Shown here in pieces: positions 27,268 to 34,269 of a DNA stretch of 64,000 nucleotides. Both the position numbers and the translations under genes were made by a program. The DNA is from Chelativorans sp. YIM 93263 (GTDB lineage Bacteria > Pseudomonadota > Alphaproteobacteria > Rhizobiales > Rhizobiaceae). The stretch is from the NCBI RefSeq assembly GCF_028767125.1, contig NZ_JAKCWP010000002.1, positions 186,001-250,000 on the forward strand, written 5' to 3'. The notes under the pieces are model-generated. The model was not told where the DNA came from. It was given only the letters and a program-made list of their open reading frames with translations, and ran no database searches. How positions within the stretch are numbered: position 1 is the first letter of the stretch; every line of letters starts with the position of its first letter.

Positions 27268-29049
27268 GTGACGACACTCAACCTCGGCGCCGTAGGAAAT
27301 TGCGGGTTCTCCGCCCTTATCGATCCGAAAGGACGCGTCGTATGGTGCTGCCTTCCCCGTTTCGACGGCGACCCCGTGTTCAATACTCTTCTTGCCGGCG
27401 TGGAAGATCCCGATGAGGGCATGTTTTCCATAGAGCTTGATGGACTGGTCGAAACCGAACAGTCCTACGACCCAAAGACCGCGATCCTGCGCACGCGCCT
27501 GCACGGTTCGTCCGGTTCTCTGGAGATCGTCGATTTCGCGCCGCGTTTTTTCTGGCGCGATCGCATTTTCCGTCCGCAAACGCTTATACGCCGGCTGCGC
27601 CCCATTTCCGGAACGCCGCGTATCACGGTGCGTATGCGCCCGACTTTCGCCCATGGAACCGTGCGCCCGCAGAAGACGCGTGGCTCCAATCATATCCGTT
27701 ATGTCGGGCCTGATATGACACTGCGGGTGAGTACCGATGCGCCTCTTGATTACGTTATCGATGAGACATCCTTCAATCTGACAACCCCTGTGGATTTCAT
27801 TCTGGGTCCAGATGAAACGATTGAAGGCGACGTCACCAATACGGCGCATGACTTCGAGGAGCGCACCTGCAAGTACTGGTACAATTGGGTGAGCAGTCTC
27901 GCCCTGCCCTTCGAATGGCAAGAAGCGGTGATCCGGGCGGCCATAACGCTGAAACTTTGTACCTACGAACCGACGGGCGCGATTATCGCCGCTATGACCA
28001 CAAGCATACCCGAAGCACCCGACAGTGGCCGCAATTGGGATTATCGTTACTGCTGGGTGCGTGACGCATTCTTCGTGGTGCGCGCGCTGAACAGCCTTGG
28101 CACCGTCCAGACAATGGAAAACTACTTCCGCTATCTGATGGATTTGGTGGCGGATGCGGACGGCGGCCACATTCAACCGGTCTACGGAATTGGCCGAGAA
28201 AGCCAGTTGACCGAGAGCATTCTCGACAATTTCTCTGGCTACCGCGGCATGGGTCCGGTGCGCATCGGCAACCAGGCCTACGAGCATTACCAGCACGATG
28301 CCTATGGAAATGTCATCCTCGGAGCTGCGCAGATCTTCTTCGATAAGCGCATTCAGATGAAGCCCAGCCTATCCGACTTCCAGCTTCTGGAAGTGGCCGG
28401 AGAGCAAGCATACAAGCTTCATAACACGCCCGATGCAGGCATGTGGGAACTCCGGTCACGCTCGCGCGTTCATACATCTTCGAGCTTGATGTGCTGGGCT
28501 GCCTGCGATCGGCTGGCTCATATCGCTTCAAGCCTCGGAGAAAATGCGCGTGTTCGCTACTGGCGAGAGCGGGCGGAGGAGATCAGGCAGCGCATTCTGA
28601 CCGAAGCATGGTCGGAGAAGCGCAAGGCCTTTGTAGAAAGCTTTGGTGGTAACACTCTCGATGCAAGCATCCTCCTGATGGCGGAAGTCGGCTTCATAGA
28701 TCCCCGTGATCCGCGCTTTGTCAGCACGGTGGACCAGCTCGAAAAGGCGCTCGCGACCGGTCCTTATATGAAACGCTACGAAGCCGCCGACGATTTCGGA
28801 CCGCCGGAAGTCTCCTTCAACATCTGTGCGTTCTGGCGTCTTGATGCCTTGGCCAGAATCGGACGGGATGAAGAAGCACGCGAGATCTTCGAGGCATTGC
28901 TGGAAACCCGCAACAGTCTCGGGATGCTCTCCGAGGACACGCACCCCGTCACCGGAGAAATGTGGGGGAATTTCCCACAGACCTATTCGATGGTAGGTAT
29001 TATCAACGGTGCCAGAAGACTATCGAAACCTTGGGAGAGCGTCGTGTGA
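27268..29049 (+). CDS. glycoside hydrolase family 15 protein (glucoamylase or trehalase type)
   Basis: 593 residues from a GTG start two bases after otsB. An N-terminal beta-sandwich domain (about 1-210) precedes the (alpha/alpha)6 barrel. Family marks are GRNWDYRYCWVRDAFFVV (about 250), QPVYGIGRE, GMWELRSRSRVHTSSSLMCW (acid Glu about 394) and PPEVSFNICAFWRLDALARI near the C-terminus, whose Glu is in the place of the catalytic base. Some bacterial GH15 enzymes hydrolyse trehalose and others hydrolyse glucans; sequence alone does not decide. Being held between otsB and otsA suggests it acts on trehalose or on glucan derived from it. The stop overlaps the otsA start. Confidence 0.88.
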   Translation: MTTLNLGAVGNCGFSALIDPKGRVVWCCLPRFDGDPVFNTLLAGVEDPDEGMFSIELDGLVETEQSYDPKTAILRTRLHGSSGSLEIVDFAPRFFWRDRIFRPQTLIRRLRPISGTPRITVRMRPTFAHGTVRPQKTRGSNHIRYVGPDMTLRVSTDAPLDYVIDETSFNLTTPVDFILGPDETIEGDVTNTAHDFEERTCKYWYNWVSSLALPFEWQEAVIRAAITLKLCTYEPTGAIIAAMTTSIPEAPDSGRNWDYRYCWVRDAFFVVRALNSLGTVQTMENYFRYLMDLVADADGGHIQPVYGIGRESQLTESILDNFSGYRGMGPVRIGNQAYEHYQHDAYGNVILGAAQIFFDKRIQMKPSLSDFQLLEVAGEQAYKLHNTPDAGMWELRSRSRVHTSSSLMCWAACDRLAHIASSLGENARVRYWRERAEEIRQRILTEAWSEKRKAFVESFGGNTLDASILLMAEVGFIDPRDPRFVSTVDQLEKALATGPYMKRYEAADDFGPPEVSFNICAFWRLDALARIGRDEEAREIFEALLETRNSLGMLSEDTHPVTGEMWGNFPQTYSMVGIINGARRLSKPWESVV

Positions 29050-30434
29050 ACAGGCTTGTCGTCGTATCCAATCGTGTCGCCGACCTGAAGCGATCCACAC
29101 AGGCTGGCGGTTTGGCTGTCGGTCTTGCGGATTCGTTGCGCAGCCGCGGTGGAGTTTGGATGGGATGGGACGGCCAGACCCTCAAGTACGAGGAAGAACC
29201 GGAACCAAGAATCCAGCGGATTGGCGACGTTACGCAAGCCACCATCCCGCTTACCGAGCAGGATTATGTTGAATATTACCTAGGCTTTGCCAATCGCGTG
29301 CTGTGGCCGTTGTTTCACTATCGGCTGGATCTGGTTGAATACAAGACCGCCTTTCTCGAAGGCTATCGCCGGGTCAATGCCAAGTTTGCGAATGCGCTAA
29401 CCTCCGTTCTACAGCCGGACGACGTAATCTGGATTCATGATTACCATTTGATTCCGTTAGCTGCCGAACTGCGGCAACGTGGGTGCCAGCAGCGCATCGG
29501 TTTCTTCCTGCATATTCCCTTCCCGCCACCGGAGATATTGGCGGCGGTTCCGCGGCACCGCTGGCTGGTTGAAAGTCTGCTCGAGTTCGACGTCGTCGGC
29601 TTTCAGACGAATACCGACCTGGGAAACCTGCACCATTACGTCGAGGACCATCTCGGTTGCGAGATCAAATCCGACGGCCGGATTGATCTCGGCACGCGCG
29701 AAGTCATCGGGGGCTGCTTCCCGATAGGAATCGATGTCGATTCTTTTGTGGGTATGGCCGAGCAACCCAATGAGGAAGTGCAGATCGAGATGAAGCGGCG
29801 CGAAATCTTGGGCCGCCGCCAAGTTATCGGCGTCGATCGCCTCGACTACACAAAAGGGCTTCCGGATCGCCTGCGCGCTTTTGCCCGGCTTCTCGAGCTC
29901 TACCCCGAGATGCGTAAATCGGTGGCGCTCATGCAGATCGCCACTCCCACGCGCGAAGAGCTCGAAGCCTACATCGATATCCGCAAGGAGCTGGAGGCGT
30001 TATCAGGGGAAATCAACGGGCGCTTCGCCGATTTCAACTGGACGCCCGTCCGCTACATTCACGGTACGGTGCCGCGCGATGCGCTGGCCGCCCTATTTCG
30101 CGCCAGCCAGGTGGGTTTTGTTACTCCCCTGCGTGACGGTATGAATCTCGTCGCGAAGGAATACGTTGCCGCCCAAGCCATGGACGATCCGGGCGTCCTC
30201 GTCCTGTCCAAGTTCGCTGGCGCAGCGGAGGACATGCGCGAGGCATTGATCGTCAATCCGTACGATGTGGACGATATGGCACGAAACCTCTGCCGCGCGC
30301 TTACCATGCCCTTGGCTGAGAGGCAGGACCGGCAGAAGGCGCTCATGGAGCGCATTCGCGAACACGATTCCGCCTATTGGCTCAGTACGTTCATGGCGGC
30401 GCTGGAGGATGGAAAGACGAAGGAAACCGCCTGA
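29046..30434 (+). CDS. otsA: alpha,alpha-trehalose-phosphate synthase (UDP-forming)
   Basis: 462 residues from a GTG at 29046 that overlaps the GH15 stop (GTGA) and has GGGAGAG before it. The open frame extends 28 codons upstream inside the GH15 gene, but family members start NRLVVVSNRVA. OtsA transfers glucose from UDP-glucose to glucose-6-phosphate. GT20 motifs: QAGGLAVGL, the stretch around WPLFHYR, VIWIHDYHLIPLAAELR, GFFLHIPFPPPEI, VGFQTNTDLGN, GVDRLDYTKGLPDRL, VTPLRDGMNLVAKEYVAAQ and VLVLSKFAGAAEDM. It is the last gene of the otsB-GH15-otsA operon, 7 bases from the stop of the convergent DUF3008 gene. Confidence 0.95.
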   Translation: MNRLVVVSNRVADLKRSTQAGGLAVGLADSLRSRGGVWMGWDGQTLKYEEEPEPRIQRIGDVTQATIPLTEQDYVEYYLGFANRVLWPLFHYRLDLVEYKTAFLEGYRRVNAKFANALTSVLQPDDVIWIHDYHLIPLAAELRQRGCQQRIGFFLHIPFPPPEILAAVPRHRWLVESLLEFDVVGFQTNTDLGNLHHYVEDHLGCEIKSDGRIDLGTREVIGGCFPIGIDVDSFVGMAEQPNEEVQIEMKRREILGRRQVIGVDRLDYTKGLPDRLRAFARLLELYPEMRKSVALMQIATPTREELEAYIDIRKELEALSGEINGRFADFNWTPVRYIHGTVPRDALAALFRASQVGFVTPLRDGMNLVAKEYVAAQAMDDPGVLVLSKFAGAAEDMREALIVNPYDVDDMARNLCRALTMPLAERQDRQKALMERIREHDSAYWLSTFMAALEDGKTKETA

Positions 30435-30441
30435 AGCTCTG

Positions 30442-30624
30442 TCAGTCTTTTTTCTTCGGCAGATCCTTCCGTTCCGTCTCAGCCATTTCTTCCAGTTCCT
30501 TCTCACTCATGGATTCTTCCATGCTGCGGGAGGCGCCCTTCAGCTTCGACTTTGGTGTTTCACCACGTTTCGCCGAGAGCGCGGCCCCCGCGGCCTTCTG
30601 CTGTTGTTTGGATCTAGCGGGCAT
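30442..30624 (-). CDS. DUF3008 family small protein
   Basis: 60 residues, highly charged: MPARSKQQQKAAGAALSAKR at the start and SMSEKELEEMAETERKDLP near the end. This is the well-conserved DUF3008 family of rhizobia and relatives, whose function is unknown. The ATG at 30624 has GGAGG seven bases upstream; the longer open frame continues 45 codons into the promoter region and is not conserved. A GGAAC-N19-TT stress-type promoter motif (30657-30682) precedes it, suggesting production under general stress. Confidence 0.85.
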   Translation of the reverse strand: MPARSKQQQKAAGAALSAKRGETPKSKLKGASRSMEESMSEKELEEMAETERKDLPKKKD

Positions 30625-30656
30625 CTCAGCCTCCATCTCTGTACTGTTATCTGGAA

Positions 30657-30682
30657 AAGTGGTGCAGGCCACTGAAAGTTCC
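30657..30682 (-). promoter_or_regulatory. EcfG/RpoE2-type promoter motif for the DUF3008 gene
   Basis: On the minus strand GGAAC (30682-30678) is followed after 19 bases by TT (30658-30657). Its start site would leave about 25 bases of leader before the DUF3008 ATG. A matching motif in the opposite direction lies only about 10 bases away, so the two form a divergent pair. Confidence 0.5.
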
Positions 30683-30692
30683 GTGCTTTTCG

Positions 30693-30718
30693 GGAACATG
30701 TCGACGCCGCGCCGTGTT
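30693..30718 (+). promoter_or_regulatory. EcfG/RpoE2-type promoter motif for the stress SDR gene
   Basis: GGAAC at 30693-30697, then 19 bases, then TT at 30717-30718 (local sequence GTGTT). The SDR ATG lies about 30 bases further. The -35 elements of this promoter and of the divergent one at 30657-30682 are back to back, 10 bases apart. Confidence 0.5.
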
Positions 30719-30748
30719 CTTCCGCCAAACCAGCGAAGAGGCACTGCC

Positions 30749-31600
30749 ATGAGCGACAAAACACTTCCGGAACAACACCAGGATCACCAGCCGGGCGACG
30801 AGCACGAAATGAATCCGCGTCCGGATTACTCGCCGCGTTACCGCGGCTCGGAACGTCTAAAGGACAAGGTTGCCGTTATTACCGGCGGAGACTCCGGAAT
30901 CGGCCGCGCCACGGCCATTCTGTTTGCTCGTGAGGGCGCGAAAATCGCTTTCCTCTATAAAGATGAGGAGGAAGACGCAGCCGAAACAACAAGATTGGTG
31001 AAAGACGAAGGCGGCGAAGTCTTCTCGATGGCTGGAGACATCGGCGATCGCCAGTTCGCGGAGCGTTTCATCAACGCCGTCCTCGATCACTTCGGCAAGA
31101 TCGATGTTCTGATCAACAATGCGGCCGAACAGCACTACCAGAAAGAACTGACGGACATCTCCGACGAGCAGCTCAAGCGCACCTATGAGACCAACATTTT
31201 CGGCATGTTCAACATAACGCGTGCAGCTCTACCCCGCCTGGAGAAAGGCGCATCAATCATCTGCACCACGTCCGTAACAGCCTATAAGGGCCAACAGGTG
31301 CTGATGGATTACGCCTCCACAAAGGGAGCGATTCTCGCCTTTGTTCGCGCATTGTCGGGAAATCTCGCATCGAAAGGCATTCGTGTGAACGGCGTCGCGC
31401 CAGGCCCCATATGGACACCGCTCATTCCCGCATCATTTCCCGCCGACTCGGTAGCCGAGTTTGGAAAGAACGTGCCGTTGGGCCGTCCGGGTCAACCGAA
31501 TGAGGTTGCACCCTGCATGCTGTTTCTGGCCTGCGAGGATTCCTCCTACATGACAGGGCAGGTCTTGCATCCAAACGGTGGAACACTTGTGGGAGGGTAG
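30749..31600 (+). CDS. SDR oxidoreductase of the general-stress type (YdaD-like)
   Basis: 283 residues from the ATG at 30749 (GAGG eight bases upstream); the open frame runs further back but without conservation. An N-terminal tail typical of this subgroup (QHQDHQPGDEHEMNPRPDYS) precedes the Rossmann domain with VITGGDSGIGRATAILFA, LINNAAEQHY, CTTSVTAYKG and the catalytic MDYASTKGAI (Tyr and Lys present). Homologues in Bacillus (YdaD, YhxC, YhdF) are general stress proteins. The GGAAC-type promoter motif upstream is consistent with stress control here. The substrate is unknown. Confidence 0.88.
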   Translation: MSDKTLPEQHQDHQPGDEHEMNPRPDYSPRYRGSERLKDKVAVITGGDSGIGRATAILFAREGAKIAFLYKDEEEDAAETTRLVKDEGGEVFSMAGDIGDRQFAERFINAVLDHFGKIDVLINNAAEQHYQKELTDISDEQLKRTYETNIFGMFNITRAALPRLEKGASIICTTSVTAYKGQQVLMDYASTKGAILAFVRALSGNLASKGIRVNGVAPGPIWTPLIPASFPADSVAEFGKNVPLGRPGQPNEVAPCMLFLACEDSSYMTGQVLHPNGGTLVGG

Positions 31601-31609
31601 TGCCCTCCC
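31591..31609. terminator. bidirectional terminator-like hairpin
   Basis: GGGAGGG (31591-31597) and CCCTCCC (31603-31609) form a perfect 7-base-pair stem with a 5-base loop that holds most of the SDR stop codon. It lies between two convergent genes. The following bases are C/T-rich rather than a pure T-run. Confidence 0.45.
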
Positions 31610-31615
31610 CTTCCT

Positions 31616-32431
31616 CTAAGCCGCTTCGGCGGGCTGTTCGACCACTATATCTTCCCGGCTCCGGCTCGCCGCTTCCTTGGCCTGTGCGATACTCGCCCAG
31701 GTGATGATTTCGAAGCGACCGTCAAAGCCTTCCACAAGGGCCGTACAGCTCTCCACCCAGTCGCCGGTGTTCATATACCGGACGCCGTCGATGTCCTCCA
31801 TTGCCGCATGATGAATGTGGCCGCAGATGACGCCGTCAACTTCGAGCCGCCTGGCTTCCTGGGCCAGCACATTCTGGAACGTGGAGATGAACTGCACCGC
31901 CTTCTTTACCTTCACCTTCGCCCATGAAGAAAACGACCAGTAAGGACGGCCAAGCAGTCGCCGGAATACACTCACCAGGCGGTTGATAACGATTGCTACG
32001 TCGTAGGCCCTGTCGCCGAGATTGGCGAGCCAGCGGGCATTGTGCACGACCGCGTCGAACTGATCGCCATGAATAACTAGGAAGCGCTGACCATCGGCCG
32101 ATTCATGAATGGCCCGGTCGGCGACGACGATCCCCCCGAAATGAACGCCCTGGAATGCCCTTAGGAACTCATCGTGGTTCCCGGCGATATAAATGACCTT
32201 TGCGCCCTTGCGCGCTTTGCGCAGCAGTTTCTGCACGACGTCATTGTGCGCCTGCGGCCAATGCCATGAGCGACGCAGGCGCCATCCATCCACGATATCG
32301 CCGACCAGATAGATCGTCTCCGCGTCGTGGTAGCGAAGAAAGTCGATAAGATACTCCGCCTTGGCCGGTTTGGAGCCAAGGTGAGTGTCGGAAAGAAAAA
32401 TCGTGCGATGGAATCGGGGCGTGACAGGCAT
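31616..32431 (-). CDS. UDP-2,3-diacylglucosamine diphosphatase-type metallophosphoesterase
   Basis: 271 residues. A calcineurin-like phosphoesterase of the LpxH-related family: IFLSDTHLGSKPAKAEYLID (Asp and His metal ligands), IYLVGDIVDGWRLRRSWHW, IYIAGNHDEFLR, FLVIHGDQFD and VICGHIHHAAMED are all in place. LpxH cleaves UDP-2,3-diacylglucosamine in lipid A synthesis. In many alphaproteobacteria this step is done by LpxI, and this soluble family may have another phosphoesterase role. The C-terminal 20 residues are acidic and not conserved. It is divergent from the SDR/FAH pair. Confidence 0.8.
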   Translation of the reverse strand: MPVTPRFHRTIFLSDTHLGSKPAKAEYLIDFLRYHDAETIYLVGDIVDGWRLRRSWHWPQAHNDVVQKLLRKARKGAKVIYIAGNHDEFLRAFQGVHFGGIVVADRAIHESADGQRFLVIHGDQFDAVVHNARWLANLGDRAYDVAIVINRLVSVFRRLLGRPYWSFSSWAKVKVKKAVQFISTFQNVLAQEARRLEVDGVICGHIHHAAMEDIDGVRYMNTGDWVESCTALVEGFDGRFEIITWASIAQAKEAASRSREDIVVEQPAEAA

Positions 32432-32478
32432 ATACGATCATCCGTTCATGCGGGCACGCCCCCTATGCCTTGATTCAT

Positions 32479-32494
32479 GTCACAGGCATGTGAC
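32479..32494. promoter_or_regulatory. inverted repeat GTCACA-N4-TGTGAC between divergent genes
   Basis: A perfect 6-base inverted repeat around GGCA lies in the 124-base gap between the phosphoesterase gene and the SDR/FAH pair. It resembles an operator for a dimeric regulator. No regulator gene is adjacent, so the protein that would bind it is unknown. Confidence 0.3.
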
Positions 32495-32555
32495 GGTTGC
32501 CTCGACGAGCGGCTACAGGTAGACGAGCAGGAGAACTCTCGCTGGGGGAGAAACG

Positions 32556-33335
32556 ATGAATCTTGGTATTGAAGGGCGCAGCGCAATTGTTTGCGCCTCG
32601 AGCCGCGGTCTGGGACGCGGATGCGCCATGGCGCTGGCGGAGGCCGGCTGTAATCTGGTGGTGAATGGACGCGATCCGGACTCATTACAAGTGACAGCGC
32701 AAGAGATACGCGACCGTTTCGGCGTTTCCGTAGCGGAAGTCGCAGCTGATGTTTCCACCGAAGACGGGCAAAAGGCCTTGCTCGACGCCTGTCCTTCGCC
32801 CGACATTCTGGTGAACAACAATGGCGGGCCGCCGCGCCGCGGCTTCCACGAACTCTCGCGCAACGACATGCTTGAGGGCGTGACGCAGAACATGGTCACC
32901 CCGCTGGAGCTCATTCAGGCGGTGATTGACGGGATGTCACAACGAGGCTTTGGCCGGATCGTCAACATCACTTCACTTTCCGTCTACATGCCGATTCAGG
33001 GGCTCGATCTTTCTTCGGGCGCCCGCGCCGGTCTTACTGCATTTCTCGCCGGCGTGGCGCGTGAGGTCGCCGACAAGAACGTTACGATCAACAACATACT
33101 GCCTGGAAAAATGGACACTGAACGTCTGCACGCGGGCATTCGCTACGGTGCGCAAAAGGCGGGAATGACCTACGATGAGCAGGCAAAGCAACAAGCGGCA
33201 CAAATCCCCGCTCGCCGTTTCGGGACGGCTGAGGAGTTCGGTCAACTTTGCGCCTTCCTGTGCTCTGTCCATGCCGGTTACCTGACCGGTCAGAATTTTC
33301 CGGTAGATGGCGGGCTTTACACGAGCGCGTTCTGA
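32556..33335 (+). CDS. SDR-family protein with altered catalytic Tyr and Lys
   Basis: 259 residues. The cofactor motif IVCASSRGLGRGCAMALAEA (11-30) and LVNNNGGPP are typical of FabG-like SDRs. At the active site, however, the canonical Y-x-x-x-K is replaced: LDLSSGARAGL gives Ser153 and Arg157. Related SDRs with this change are known and usually named 3-oxoacyl-ACP reductase by default. The ATG at 32556 follows GGGGGAG. The FAH-hydrolase gene follows after 47 bases, and such SDR plus FAH pairs often belong to sugar-acid (for example fuconate or rhamnonate) breakdown, so a role there is plausible but unproven. Confidence 0.85.
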   Translation: MNLGIEGRSAIVCASSRGLGRGCAMALAEAGCNLVVNGRDPDSLQVTAQEIRDRFGVSVAEVAADVSTEDGQKALLDACPSPDILVNNNGGPPRRGFHELSRNDMLEGVTQNMVTPLELIQAVIDGMSQRGFGRIVNITSLSVYMPIQGLDLSSGARAGLTAFLAGVAREVADKNVTINNILPGKMDTERLHAGIRYGAQKAGMTYDEQAKQQAAQIPARRFGTAEEFGQLCAFLCSVHAGYLTGQNFPVDGGLYTSAF

Positions 33336-33382
33336 CGATCTCATCCCGTCTGCGGGGCTGCTGCTCATAGAGGAGGAATGTC

Positions 33383-34225
33383 TTGAAACTCTTGCGTTTT
33401 GGCAACAAGGGCTCGGAGAAGCCGGCTGTTATTCACACCGACGGAAGCATTCGCGACGTCTCGTCTCTCGTCGCTGATTATACGCCGGAAACCGTTTCGC
33501 CGGCCCTGGCGCGTATCCTCTCCACCGCAGACATCGAGTCTCTGCCGCAAGTCCCGCAGATGACACGGATTGGTGCGCCGCTTGCCCGCACGGGCCATTT
33601 TATCGCAATCGGCCTGAACTATGCCGACCACGCCGCCGAGTCGAACCTGCCGGTACCCTCCGAGCCTATCGTGTTCTCCAAGGCGCCGAGCTCGCTCTCG
33701 GGTCCAAACGACGACGTTATGCTGCCAAAAGGCTCTGCCAAAACCGACTGGGAAGTGGAACTTGCCATCATCATCGGCGAACGCTGCGATTATGTTTCGG
33801 AGGAGAATGCACTCTCCCACGTCTTCGGTTATACGATCTGTAATGACGTATCCGAACGGGAATACCAGGCCGAGCGCGGAGGTCAGTGGATCAAGGGCAA
33901 GAGTGCGCCGACCTTCGGGCCTCTCGGTCCGTGGATCGTAACGCCGGATGAAGTAAACGATCCGCAGAACCTTGATATGTTTCTCGACGTCAACGGCGAA
34001 CGAATGCAGACGGGCAATACGAAGACGATGATCTTTTCCGTCGCGCATATCATCTCATATCTTTCCCAGTTCATGATTCTTGAACCGGGTGACGTCATCA
34101 CAACGGGTACACCGCCCGGTGTCGGCATGGGCAAGACCCCACAGGTCTTCTTGAGAGCGGAAGACGAAATGCATCTGGGAATCACAGGGCTAGGCGAACA
34201 ACGCCAGCGCGTGATCACCCGATAA
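33383..34225 (+). CDS. fumarylacetoacetate hydrolase family protein
   Basis: 280 residues. The start is a TTG at 33383: a perfect AGGAGG at 33371-33376 is spaced correctly for it, and MKLLRFG is the usual family start; the nearby ATG at 33378 is out of frame. FAH domain marks are FIAIGLNYADHAAE, EPIVFSKAPSSLSGPND, DWEVELAIIIG (acidic metal ligands), GYTICNDVSEREYQ, GQWIKGKSAPTFGPLGPW and GDVITTGTPPGVGMG. Enzymes of this subgroup cleave acylpyruvate-type C-C bonds or act in fuconate-type sugar-acid pathways. It is coupled with the SDR gene upstream. Confidence 0.9.
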   Translation: MKLLRFGNKGSEKPAVIHTDGSIRDVSSLVADYTPETVSPALARILSTADIESLPQVPQMTRIGAPLARTGHFIAIGLNYADHAAESNLPVPSEPIVFSKAPSSLSGPNDDVMLPKGSAKTDWEVELAIIIGERCDYVSEENALSHVFGYTICNDVSEREYQAERGGQWIKGKSAPTFGPLGPWIVTPDEVNDPQNLDMFLDVNGERMQTGNTKTMIFSVAHIISYLSQFMILEPGDVITTGTPPGVGMGKTPQVFLRAEDEMHLGITGLGEQRQRVITR

Positions 34226-34269
34226 TCTCCCGAAAACACGGGCAGCAGCAACTCACGGAGCAAATAGTC

